64,000 bases of DNA, from NCBI GenBank assembly GCA_958299035.1, contig CATQJL010000316.1:29453441-29517440 (forward strand), given 5' to 3'. Made by a program: the position numbers and the translations under genes. The stretch's first letter is position 1; the number at the start of each line of letters is the position of its first letter. Of the stretch, positions 13,105 to 24,600 are shown one piece after another. The notes below the pieces were generated by a model, which ran no database searches, was not told the origin of the DNA, and worked only from the letters and a program-made list of their open reading frames with translations. This DNA comes from Cylicocyclus nassatus (Eukaryota > Nematoda > Chromadorea > Rhabditida > Strongylidae).

Positions 13105-13959
13105 AAGCCTTCTAGGTCCTTGTTACCCCTCCCCCGCCAGCTTCCCCCCCCCCCCTCGCATCACCTTAAAAAACTTCTATACGTCACTGCTTTTTGAGAA
13201 GTGAATATGCGAACACGGCACGAGGGCTTGGAAGCACTTCAGATATATTTATTATTTATTATTTTATTTTATATTTATTATACATATATGTGGAGATATT
13301 GTGCATGAAGTTCTCTCGCTTCGAGGCTCTTTCTGAGGCGTTTTTCTTTTTTTCAAAGTCTGAGAGTCTTTCACCAAAGAAAAACTAGTCTCTTATTGGG
13401 AAACGATGAAAATTTGTGTTTCGCTTTGGAAAACTTCTAGGGCAACCAGAAGTATGATAGTCCATTAGGCTCATTTTTTTTCATGAAATCTGCGATTGAA
13501 CGGATGCATTAGCGTGTGCATTTTATCAAGAACAAGAATGACATCAGTACCAAGACTGTCCCTACATTCTTTTGAGAAAAAACCACCCACCCGTAAGGTT
13601 ATCGCTCCACATCATCTCAATTTCCTTTTTGTCTTGATACTTCCATGGCATTTGGGCATGAGCACAATGTACAACGGCTGTACATCCTTGTAGGGCACGT
13701 TCGAGAGCGCCTTCGTCGCTGATGTCGAAAACGAAATGTCGCAGCTGAACGCCGTCAATACCTGCAGAAATTCAAGAATTAACTTTGAAGAGAGAAATGA
13801 AGATGGCAGATGAGAGAATGGAGAAATGTGCGTACTATTGCGAGCTGCTGGTACTTTGTCAATGAGTCGAATCTCCTTATAACGTCCGGATTTCGCTAGT
13901 CGTTCGACCACAAAACGTCCAGCCAAGCCGCTAGAGCCTGTCACGGCTACCACGTCCAT
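7550..13959 (-). CDS. 3-beta-hydroxysteroid dehydrogenase/isomerase family protein, 8 exons
   Basis: Exons, 5' to 3' on the minus strand: 13836-13959, 13591-13761, 11267-11539, 10879-11021, 10693-10818, 7865-7978, 7691-7795, 7550-7636. All junctions are GT-AG and phase-consistent, giving 380 residues, a normal length for the family. The N-terminus is a Rossmann fold with TGSSGLAG (residues 7-14) binding NAD(P). Further family marks are an HCAHA segment in exon 2, TATEILVDTMQRLG at the exon 2/3 join, VHVGDAYSALP, DYGES (Tyr 172), FLRPVHIHGEQ, GMHQFIYAGNIA and FSNRKQRLLLDYVPE. The short-chain dehydrogenase catalytic motif normally reads YxxxK; here it reads YGESR, Arg replacing Lys. The start is the ATG at 13957-13959 just inside a CTTCTAG acceptor-like site, a plausible trans-splice position. 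The enzymes oxidise 3-hydroxysteroids, and some nematode members act in steroid hormone synthesis; this protein's substrate is unknown. Intron 5 (2.7 kb) holds transposons. Confidence 0.87.
8943..10467. mobile_element. Tc1/mariner-type non-autonomous element in intron 5 of the HSD-like gene
   Basis: Terminal inverted repeats begin CAGGGTGTCCCAAAAGTAAG and the reverse complement closes the element, with TA duplicated on both sides (8941-8942, 10468-10469). Total 1.5 kb, of which 374 bp plus 8 bp is a later hAT MITE insertion at 9567-9940. Subterminal blocks (CGCCTCTGGACGC with flanks, near 9140-9180 and 9395-9425) are also inverted. No transposase is encoded. A degraded relative of the subterminal block may lie near 20660-20730. 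Confidence 0.8.
9567..9940. mobile_element. hAT-type MITE, copy 1 (374 bp)
   Basis: Termini are CAGTGGCGTACCCAGG and its inverted partner ending GGTACGCCACTG. The eight bases CTGTAGGA flank it on both sides (9559-9566 and 9941-9948), a perfect hAT-length target duplication. The interior has G- and C-homopolymer runs and two short GTGGCG(T)..GCCACGC hairpins. No coding capacity. It is nested inside the element at 8943-10467, so it is the younger insertion. A sister copy is at 57203-57574. Confidence 0.88.
12350..13106 (+). repeat. Probable 3' end of a non-LTR retrotransposon with (TAAA)n tail, in intron 2 of the HSD-like gene
   Basis: The right edge is a run of eight TAAA units (about 13074-13105) preceded by GAACGCCATAGAGCG, the type of 3' terminus seen on LINEs and LINE-mobilised elements. 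The left edge is not visible and is a guess. Broken coding-like segments occur on the plus strand but no RT motif can be read. It may instead be a SINE-like or other TAAA-tailed repeat. Confidence 0.35.
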
Positions 13960-16900
13960 GTTTGGGCTAGAAGTTGTAGACACTAGTTAAAGTCTAGTTC
14001 ACTTTTTAAGATGACGAAATCTAACAGTATATGTTGCTGCGATTATACGTTTATTCAAAGGGCCTATTAGTGTGTAGGAGACAATAAAGGATTGTGACTC
14101 CTCATACAAAAGTCGGTACCTCCACAGAACTTAGGGAAAAGTTTGACTTTTCGCGACTTCCGCATATACTCGGCAAAAATTTCGAGAGATTGTCTCTGCA
14201 AATCAGAACTGCTATTTTTCTGTTTTATGTGAGAGTGGGATGAATGGTAGTGTACGGGACATAACCATGATGTTGCGACCCTTATTTATAGTCATTTGAC
14301 AGTCCGGATCTTTTGCAAAATTTTGCAGAAATGCCACAAAGCATATTTTTCCGAAACTTCATGCAATCCTCTCAAAAGTCGGCAATGCGAGGTAAGCGAT
14401 GAACGGAAGGTTTCATGGAATGTAGAAGTAATAAGAGATAGTCAGGGATTTTTGCCAGTTTTTAATCACTAAGCTCAAGATAAATGAGCTCGTAGTGAGG
14501 GACCTCCGCAAAACTTAGGCAGAAGTTTCGCAAGACCGTGCTTCATCGCAAATCGATTTGCTCTTCATCTTTGAGGAAGTTTCATCTGAGAAAAATTAGC
14601 AAACCAAATCTATTCCCTGAGCAGATCTGATAAAATTCTGATTATAAGCCAAAAAATAGAGTATGCAAGAGTATGCGATGTTTTTCAAGTAACAAGAGCA
14701 TGACCCTGATGGAAAAAGCAAAGTACAAGATTTACGAATAGAAAAGATTAAAAAGTGGATAATCCGATGTACTCAGCGGAAGAGGCGACCACGGTAGTGA
14801 AGAGGTTGCAGATGCACACAGTGACGATGTGCTGTTAATGCAGAGGTGAACCGGCTCTCTCGGGGGCCCTACGCGCACAATGTACCCGATAATGGCGTAC
14901 TTTGTCTCCTTCTTAGCCCTGAGTACGTGATCAGTTTTTGATTTCTCCTCCCAGGGCCCGGCACGAGATGGGCAAACGGGGCTTTCCAAAACGAATTCTC
15001 CTTTGATCCCAATAAATTTTACGGATACCCCCTTGAGCTCAAAAATGACGTTTTGTGCTTGTGCGACGAGATTACCGGCCACACTTCGCCTAAAAGCGCT
15101 CAAAAGCGCCCAAATTGCTCAAATTCCTCAAATTACTCCTCAGCTGTATCAAGATAGGAAACAGGAAGAAAAATAAGCAGGAAAAATGATTGAGGAATGA
15201 GAAAATATCAAAGAAACGCAGTCATAGGAATGAGAGACGCCGTTCCCGCGCGTATCGATTGACTGGGGCGCGCTTTCCATCTTAGAAAGCTAGGCTGCTG
15301 ATGCGATTTTGGGCTCTAACAAGGACAAGAGGAGGAGTTTCGGAACCAAAATTTCACCATGTAGTAAACTTTAGGTGTACAACAGATTTATGTAAAAATT
15401 TTGAAAAAATTATGTGAATTGAGAGTTTTGCCGACCTCAGGTGGGAATTAGGTCGGCAAATGCCGACCTAATTTGGAAATTAGTTAAGGAAACTTTTCAT
15501 TCACATAAGTTTTTCATAATATTCCATACTTAATTACTTAGTCCTACTGCGCATACACACACCAAATTCCGCGCGATTTCGTTACCTCTGCATTGCAAAC
15601 GAGCCATTTTTCCATTTCTTTGGTAGCGCAAAATTTTCAGAAAAAAGTTTGCCACAACCTTCAGTCACATAATTTTTCAATGAAACTCCTCAGTTAAGCC
15701 CTGCAAGCCCGTGTGCATTTACTTACCAAGTTTCATACCATATCGTTCATCTGCGCGTTTAAACGAGCCGTTTGAATTCACATCTTCATTTACCATTTTT
15801 ACGAAATTCTCGGAAAAAATGCTAATTACTCGTTCCGTTCACATAAGTTTTTCATAATTTCTCATACTATGTTTCCACTAGCCTCTCTCCGTTCGCATAC
15901 AAAATTTGGTGTCATATCGTTACACATACATTGAGAACTAGTCATGTATGCTGTTACAAATAGCATCGCTTGGGCGACGTCGCGCGTGCGGCAATTAGCG
16001 ACGGCGCGGTTTGACGCGCGCGAACTCCAGTGTTCGCCTGTTGAGGCACATAACATGTCAAGATAAGTAGCGAGCATGAACTACCAATTTTTTTTTCCGC
16101 GCCTCCGCCCCGGACCCCGCAAAAACGATTTCCCCTTTGCTTTTTGGCCTCAAAACGATTTCCAGCTTGTCAATTGCCGACCTCGTGCCGGGCCCTGTCT
16201 CCTCCAAATACATGTATTCGCGCATATATGGACGACGTGTGCAGAAGGAAATGACCTTCGTTTGTTCAGAATCATCGCAAAGAAAGCAAAAGGTTCGGTT
16301 TGCACGGCAACAAAATGTTCCGAGATCACCGACGATGAGAACGCATACAGTGGCGCACATAAGGGGGGGGGAGGGTTAAAAGTCTACACAGGTGATAAAA
16401 TCAACGCCAGATTTTTTGCAAACATTTGCTCTGCTTAACTGAAATATAATAAGATGCATTGCAAAAAATCTTGCGTAAAAGGTTCCCTCAGAACCGTAGC
16501 TCTCTCCCCGCCCACCTTTGTTCCAAAATTTCAGGGTTATGAGTTTCTTAAGAGCTTGGATTTTATGCCAAACATCTCGTAGGGTGTGATGCAGTCTAGG
16601 TCCCTTCACATACAAAAGAATTTGTTGCACCACCTACTCCTTCCCCCTCTTTCCCCCCTCCCCCCACAAGAAAGTTATGGGACTATCACCGCTATTAAAA
16701 GATTCTCGATTTTGTTGCCTGATTTTGAATGGATCTTGCTTAGCTTAAATGAGCTTAATTTCAGTAAAATGTAAAAAAATGTAGGCAAATTGCAGATGAA
16801 CTGATTGATTTAACCATCCAAATTCTAATCATAAAAATTATTAGGACTCGATTATCATAGAAATTATCATGATTGAACAAAACTGGAATTCTAAGGTTAA

Positions 16901-18844
16901 TAAAGCATGAAAAGTGCATCTGTTTCAGGCGCATTCCGAATGTTATTAACCAAATTACATGAAAATTTATTAATTTATCCCCTACGGGATCATTTCATGT
17001 TCTTGTACCCGAAATCATGAAAGATTTTTTGTGATTGATTCCCAGAAGCAAACTTTATCAAAGAGTCCAAGCCTTCACAAAGGACAGACGGATAGTTCTA
17101 TTAGCTTTGCCTTTTGACCCGCTAGAATTTCTATTTTTGAAACTTTGATTGATTTTATGGCTCATTTTCCTGAATGCATATTAATTTGCAAATGCTGAGA
17201 CCTTTATGTAGGTTGAACATTTCAGTCGTGAAAACTTCTAACTCTTCCATCTAATTATGGACATGCATATATTTTTCAACGCTATCTTTACCAGAAAAAT
17301 AAATGTCTGCATTTGTGAAAAACAGAACAGGACACATAATAAGACTCGAAATTTGTGGCACATACCGAGTTTCTGATGCACGAAAATGTGTTTTGTGTAC
17401 CTGGCATAAAACATCTTCTACTGCAATCTTTTCTACGATTTCACAGCGCTGACATTGCTTTTTCTAGTCCAAAGAGCTCGTTAAGATAGAATCTCTTTGG
17501 TGGGCGCAATGTTTTTGCGTTTCAAGTTTTACCGACAATTTTAGGGTACATTATAGTCTCGTGTGTTGTCTCTAGGAACAAAGTGTGCTAGCCCATCGAA
17601 GGTAACGTGGTCTAAGAATGAATTCTCGTATAGAATTTTCTACTACGAGGTTTTTAAGACGTTGAGAAGAAACATAAAATGGAAATAAATTTGATTATCC
17701 ACAAAATACTCTTAATGAATGGTAGATGGGACAAGTTGTTAGAGCAATTTTACCCCACTTGATTAATTTGTAAGTGATTACCAACCAGTAAAAGAAAAAA
17801 GTAGATCATTCCGAACCTGGGAACGTAGAAAACCATGAAGTTAGTGGAAGTTGGTTTAACAAAACGGATAGAAGGAACGTCACAGATGAAATAGGCATAG
17901 AAAAGGTTTTAAATTTTGATCTCTGTTCTTCAGAAGACTCGAAAGATTTTTATGGGTGAGAAGTGCGTGGACAAGGAAATGTGGTTAGAATCAGTATAAT
18001 AACACACCATTGTTTTCCTCTTTTTGAACGCGCTTTGTTAAGATCTAATAATTACCAGGAAACATATAGAATATAGAACTACATGTATTAGTTTTTGTTC
18101 ATCTAACGTATTTTTGGTTGCTTGCTTATATTGTGTAAAAAATTTGAAAAATGAACTAAATGCAGACCCATTTGGTTTATTGAATCTGAATCAGAAGCCG
18201 ATAGGATTTTTGAACATGGGGCACAATTTCTTGTACATTATCAAGAGGATATATTCTCTGCTACGGCCGCTCACTAACTTCAGACAAAATCTTTGCACCG
18301 ATGCCGCTGTATAAGGAAGTTCCATAAAAAATCGTAATTTTCCCTTTTCAGCGCATCAGATATGTTACGGGTGCTAGCGCTTGCACTCGATTCGTGAAGG
18401 TCTATTTTATGTGCTAAAATTCCATTTTGAAAGGTTCATGTTCAGATTTTGTTCAAGGTTTTGTTCTTGATGTTAAACTAGACTAGACTGCGTAGGTCAT
18501 TCAAAGATGTAAAACTAATAAAAGCTGACAACAGAAAAAAGGCGCCGTTCAATGTCAATAAAAAAATCTCTGCAAAAACACTTTCCGAAACATCAATAAA
18601 CATAAATCAGCAGAAATTTGCAAAATCATAAAATCAACAGTTTTCAGCGTGGATTTAGAAACTTAAAATCTTATTCCTTTTTAGGAGGGGGGGGGGGGAT
18701 ATTTTCAAGTGCCAGTTTTACAGAAAGAAATATTGGATTTAGCACTCAATCTACCATGAGACTTCTCTACCGCAAAAATCTACAAATGCCTAGTCATGCA
18801 AGAAATTCATAGAATAATAAATAATTTTCCTTTCCCTCTTATTA
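13960..18844. other. Long intergenic region, no gene recognised
   Basis: About 4.9 kb upstream of the HSD-like gene; its promoter is presumably at the left edge but no clear TATA box or motif stands out. A loosely repeated block containing CACATAAGTTTTTCATAAT occurs at 15500-15525 and 15840-15860. GC-rich islands lie at 14930-14960 and 15970-16030. No exon, tRNA or rRNA was identified, and open frames here lack family resemblance. Confidence 0.45.
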
Positions 18845-19795
18845 TTAGGTTGTTACATAAGTCTTGTTACACTTAACTTCTAACGGTGATAAGTCATGCA
18901 CCTCATTTTCTTTACAGGGCTTCAGGGTACCGTTCGATAGAGCAAAGCAAGCTCTACAAGAAATTATGCAAAAGTTCGCACCAACTTCGACCCACCGTAA
19001 TTTTGCATCCAGAATCTAAGTCGTAGTGAAGGCGCAAATATTGCGAAAAATTCATATCTTCGTTCAACAAAATCCTCCGCATTTCCAACTTGCTCGTAAA
19101 AATTGCCCACTATATCAGACACTCATATGTACCGTTGCTGTATTTTTTCCTCATCTAGAAATCGAGAAAAGGAAAACTTTTTAGTTTTTACAAAAATGAG
19201 GCTATGCTGTTTCTACTCATGTAGCTGTGTACTACAAGCCCTTAGAAGTATAACCGTAAATTTTCAGTTTTCCAGAAGCCCTAGTTTTCCAAAAATTACC
19301 AAATTTAGTTTCTTTCACTCGGGTGTTCAATGCTAAATTAGGTAATTTTCGAAAACAAGGGCTTCTGGAAAGCTGAACATTTACGGTTATACTTTCAAGG
19401 GCTTGTAGTACACAGCTACATGAGTAGAAACAGCATAGCCTCATTTTTGTAAAAACTAAAAAGTTTTCCTTTTCTCGATTTCTAGATGAGGAAAAAATAC
19501 AGCAACGGTACATATGAGTGTCTGATATAGTGGGCAATTTTTACGAGCAAGTTGGAAATGCGGAGGATTTTGTTGAACGAAGATATGAATTTTTCGCAAT
19601 ATTTGCGCCTTCACTACGACTTAGATTCTGGATGCAAAATTACGGTGGGTCGAAGTTGGTGCGAACTTTTGCATAATTTCTTGTAGAGCTTGCTTTGCTC
19701 TATCGAACGGTACCCTGAAGCCCTGTAAAGAAAATGAGGTGCATGACTTATCACCGTTAGAAGTTAAGTGTAACAAGACTTATGTAACAACCTAA
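18845..19795. mobile_element. 951-bp palindromic mariner-type MITE, copy 2
   Basis: Same termini (TTAGGTTGTTACATAAG), same length and same palindromic organisation as 1410-2360, with TA duplications at 18843-18844 and 19796-19797. The two copies differ by scattered substitutions. The arms of this copy match each other better than those of copy 1, suggesting a younger insertion or arm conversion. Confidence 0.85.
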
Positions 19796-21541
19796 TACTT
19801 TCAACTGCCAAGGTAAGGAAAAGAATGGAAGAGCACACAAGATCTCAAAGAATCTAAATGCAAGAGCTCCTTGCAAAACGGACTTTTGAATAAGAACTCG
19901 AAAGTCTACACTCTCTTTGGTGAGGGAATGAGCGCAGTGGGTTAGTTAATGGACGGCGAAAGATTGAAACTGAAAGCCGGGATGTGGATTCATCCAGAAA
20001 GAGTCAGAAGATTTGAATCTACGATTTTTCGATGAGATCGGGTCATCGGGCAAGCGCCCGACGCCACTGGTCAAGCGGCGAACTTGATGTCGTGCAATCA
20101 AAGCACTTTCGCTATCCATTCCCCCTACTGGACACAGTGATGTTTTACTAACTGGTTCTGGCCTCTCACTTATCGGCTCTCGAACATCGACATGCACAAC
20201 GTCTTTACACTTGAACGTGTTCGGGGGAGAAAATAAACGAGCATTTTATGGAAGATTCTGACCAAAACACAACGTTGGCAGTTTCTCACATAATTCGCAT
20301 AAATTCAATTCACCAAGTCGTAACCTTCGTTCAGAGTTTGTTTGAAGGTTTGCGCTTTGCGATAGTGTTTTGTGGGCTATCTTTCATATACTAGCTGTGG
20401 AGAACAAGGCTTGCAAACTGGCATTTCGTGATTCGATATAGTTCGGTGATACAATGGTAATTCTGAGTTGGTTTCAGAGAATGTTAGTGCCATATATGAT
20501 CAGTAATGTTGGTCTCACTTACTGTACAACATCCCCGCGCGACCATTCCGTCTAAACTTTTCTAGAATTCTCCAACCATTTGCTCAAACTTACAAGGGGA
20601 TTGTCAAAAATTGAAGAGACAATCCAAACCTGCATAACATTCGATGCACCATAAAACGCTGATTCCAAATCTGTCTTCCGTATCTGCTACAGCCTTCGTA
20701 GGCGAAGTTACGTGCCGTATTATTGCGAAAAAGTCGTATATAAAAGTTGCGAAATTGACCACATTATCACCCTTGTAGGTCAACTTTAGGGTATGAGCAG
20801 CTATACAAACTAACCCCGAGGCGAAAATTTTTCACTCAGCATCAAGCACCGAACAACTTAGGTCCGTATAGCCAGATTTGCATTTTGCAAGCATGATTTT
20901 ACAGCAAAACACTGGCCTTTAATGACTTATAGTTTCGTCCACAAAAGAGTTTAGCACACAGGTGAGACAGATCTAGAGTCATCGTTTATGCTGCATCTAA
21001 TGGTAGCAGCTTCTTTGAATTCGCCACTTCGACTTCTGGCCATTCCCATGTTAAGCAAAGCTCATGAATCGAAAAGTCAAGCCCTTAGAAGACATACGAC
21101 CACTGGTAGGTCCCAGTCAACATCAGTACTGATGAGCATTTACACAAAATGAACCTAGAACAGAACAAACTCCATTTGGAGAATTTCTCTAATGTTATGG
21201 AGTTTGACAATCGACTATTTTCGTTATTGTGCAGTTTCCTTGTAGTGTACTTTGACTAAACCTTGACCGTCAAGACAGATGCATTTTGGCGAATTCCATC
21301 ATCGTTATTTCTAGTCATAGAATTACAACAAATACATTTTCAAAGTTGTGCATGGCCAGTGATACGCACAAGTCAAACATATGTTTTTCTTATTTACAAA
21401 ATCAACACCTTTGAATCCTCTCCTTAACGAGGCGCTTATAAGGTCATCACATATAATAGGTCCGTTAACATCTCACTTACACAAGCTCAATTGCCTTAAA
21501 GTGTTTTCCATCTGCTAAACAACACGAAAACATCACGATTA
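19796..21541. other. Intergenic DNA, no gene recognised
   Basis: About 1.7 kb between the second palindromic MITE and the 3' end of the large minus-strand gene. A stretch at 20600-20740 resembles the subterminal part of the element at 8943-10467 and may be a decayed relative. Nothing else was identified. Confidence 0.4.
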
Positions 21542-21547
21542 TTTATT
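21542..21547 (-). promoter_or_regulatory. Candidate polyadenylation signal of the large minus-strand gene
   Basis: AATAAA on the minus strand about 150 nt past the predicted stop at 21696-21698. It depends on the last exon of that model being right. Confidence 0.35.
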
Positions 21548-21695
21548 ACATAAATATAAGATCTGATGTACATATACACCAATTCAGTACCCGCATTCAT
21601 AGCGAGAACCGCAAAGCACTGATTGTTGGAAAGAAAATTATCATAGCATAAAAATTCTCTGCGTATGGCATTTCCCTTGAATCCTTTACTAAAAC

Positions 21696-24600
21696 CTACC
21701 ATACTTGGCTATCATTGCTGTTTTGCTCATGCTGATACTTGATGTCGTCCCTCCTGAAAGAACATCTCGTTGTCCTCCGCTGAAACAGTCTTCGGACTCG
21801 AAGAGAATTCAACGCGAAAACCAATCGCATAAAATTCAAAATCTGCTGGAACATCTTCTTATAGAGATAATTACATTGGTATCTTGGACTTCTTCGGTTG
21901 TTTTCGGCCGCTTGTCGAGGGGTAGTCCGTCCAAGAGCCGGCGAGCAAATAACCCAAATCGCTCATCTGGTAACCGTCTTGCTCTCAATGTGTCCACTTG
22001 CCCTGCCAATCTCATTAATTTCGCAGGCATGGAACAAAGAGTGCGGAAATACTGAGTCGAAGCGTCTTACAGTATTTAGCGAAAAAAAGCACATTTTGTT
22101 AACCTATGGTATGTTAAACATTTAGGAGCACTGTCTTCGCAACTAGGGGCTGCAGGGATTCGTAGCAGTGCGGTAGCACGCCTCAAGGCTGAACAATCAG
22201 TGAAGTCCAGAGCAAGAAAACCGCCTGCAAAGCCTCATTGCCATGGATGTGCTGTGGACCCTGCCTTCTCATTCGTAACCCCACCCATCTGCGATTTCAA
22301 GCTGCAGCTTGACAGCCATAAGTTATGACCAGAGTCACAGCGACACAGTGTCATGAACACTGGCAGGCCCTGCTCCAGTCCTTCAAGATCGAGGACTTCG
22401 CAAAACCAGTTCCAAGATTTTTGCGCTCCCTAAGGTACATTTTTGCAACAACTATTTTTCTACGCCTGATCAACTATTGAAGCTCGGCTCTGAGCCCTTA
22501 CCAAGTTCAGACGTGGAGAAATGACCAGACGACTGTTCATGAAGCGGCGCTGGGTTGGGCAAGGCGGCCGCGAAGGACCAAGCCGCTTGTCGGGCTCACT
22601 CCAAACGATACAAAGGTATACACGGATATTCGCCCTAGCGAGCATTTGGGACCGTCGCTCTGGAGTTCTGGAGTCATTTCGGGCGCCATCTTACAATTCG
22701 CACCTACTTCACGTGATCCCGACCGACCAGTATTTGTTAAACTAAGGTTACTGCCGGACGAAGGCGCAACTCCTAGGGGCGTGAACGCGGTCTCATTAGC
22801 TGCAAGGCGCATGAAGCGTAGAGTATAAAATGGTGAAGATACAACAAGTGCCGCGCGTTCGCCCACTCACTGATACTGCTTTTGCGCTTTCGTTCGGAAG
22901 TAGTCTTTACCCTTAGAAACACCGTTACCTCCTTCCGAATTTTCCTCTTCCCTAAACTTGTTCGTCACACTGATTCTGACAATGCAGATATCGTGACGAA
23001 AACGGGTTTTCCGGAAGCGTTTACGAACCTGATCAAGCAAACGTGGAACCTTCAGGACCTGGAGAGGCAGAGCCACTACAGACCATAAACGGCCACAACG
23101 AGGCAGCCAAGTCAGTTTCTGGGACGGTTTTTCCGCAGCCTCTACGCCAGCACTTGAGGACCACTTAGTCAAAGTGTGCACTAATTTCATCAATTTAGAT
23201 GTCCATTACGACTAGTGCATAGATTTCAATCGTCGATCTATGATCAATGACAGTGAGCGCACAAATGCACATAAAGTTCAAACAACTTCAAAACCCTTTA
23301 CCAAACTCCGCTTCGACTCGGTAATCCCACACCGTAAAAGGCGTTGCGATCGCCATCAACACAAAATGTAAACAAACAAAACAAAAAGGCGAACTCGTTA
23401 AATCAGCATCTGCCATGGAGTCAACCAATCCAGGGGCGTACTTGATCATCATGCCAAGAACATCATCCACTGATAATTCCTCGTCTATCGAATGTTTTCT
23501 GAAAACTGGCCAAGAATGGCTCTTCTTACTTATAAATTACGATTAAGCTTAGCCACAAGCTAGAGGGTGTGGATGAATTTTGAAAATGGTAAAATGCTTA
23601 GAAAGGAAGACACAATTATTCCTTCCTAACCATACAACACAGGAAACGTACGACTGGCAAAAGACATCTGAACATTTTTCCCCCGAGACTTCTAGGGGAC
23701 AATCCATGGGCATGACAGACATATCGGGGGGTATACCAACAAATCGTTTCAGACGTTCGGGAAAACTATCCAACCTAAAGTGCATCAGTCATTCCACATA
23801 AAGTATTCATGCAATAACACTGAGAGAAATTTTTCGAAAAGTAGTCACTCTCAAAAAGATATTTACCTGTATAAAGGTACTGTTTCCTCTACTCCTTCAC
23901 TTTCTATCGTTTGCGTTGACTGATTGCAGGACTCCTCTTCATTTACAGATGGTATCCGACCTTCTTCGTCTGCACCAACAAATCTTTCTCCTTTTGAACT
24001 CCACTAGCCTGAGAACAAACCTCCGTCCTGCGACGTACTCGCAGGGAAGTCCTTTCTCATCCTAGCAAGAAGCTTCAGCCGCATTTGTTCTTCAATATGA
24101 GGCTCTGGTTGCTCTCGCGCCACAATCTCTTCGCTGGGTCTTTCCACGCTTTCGCTGTATGATCTATTCAATGGCTCCTCGATGTGCAAAGAAGAGTGGG
24201 CGTCTTCTATCGGTGATGTTTCATCGCTGTTTTGAGTTTCTGTTCCATTTGAAGGTTGCCTAGAGGACTTAAAATGTTCCTTGGACTCCTACTGATTATC
24301 TAGGAGTTAGTGAGTAGCGAAGCAACTTATGGTTGCGTTGCGAGAATTCTATGAGAACAATGGTCCTCAGAAGCCCTAATTCTCACAAGATGACAAGTGA
24401 TGTCGGCTAAATCGCAAAGTTTTCAAGAACATTAATAAGCTTTGAACCGCTCCAATCACGCGAGCAGAAATTCATGTGTAAAGACAGTCGTTTGCATAAT
24501 CGACTTTTCACTCCCAAAAAATAATTTAATCCAAGTATAAGTTACCACTCATTCTCTAGCAGAAGATCCAATTTGAGTTCTTCGCATCGCTCAACAGCAC

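Noticed and set aside
13960..13983. Upstream GTG start for the HSD-like gene
   Set aside because: It adds eight residues beyond a CTTCTAG acceptor-like site; the ATG at 13957-13959 directly precedes the Rossmann motif and is the better start.
14732..15103. 123-codon open frame upstream of the HSD-like gene
   Set aside because: Low-quality composition with a Ser/Leu-rich tail and no splice context; no family recognised.
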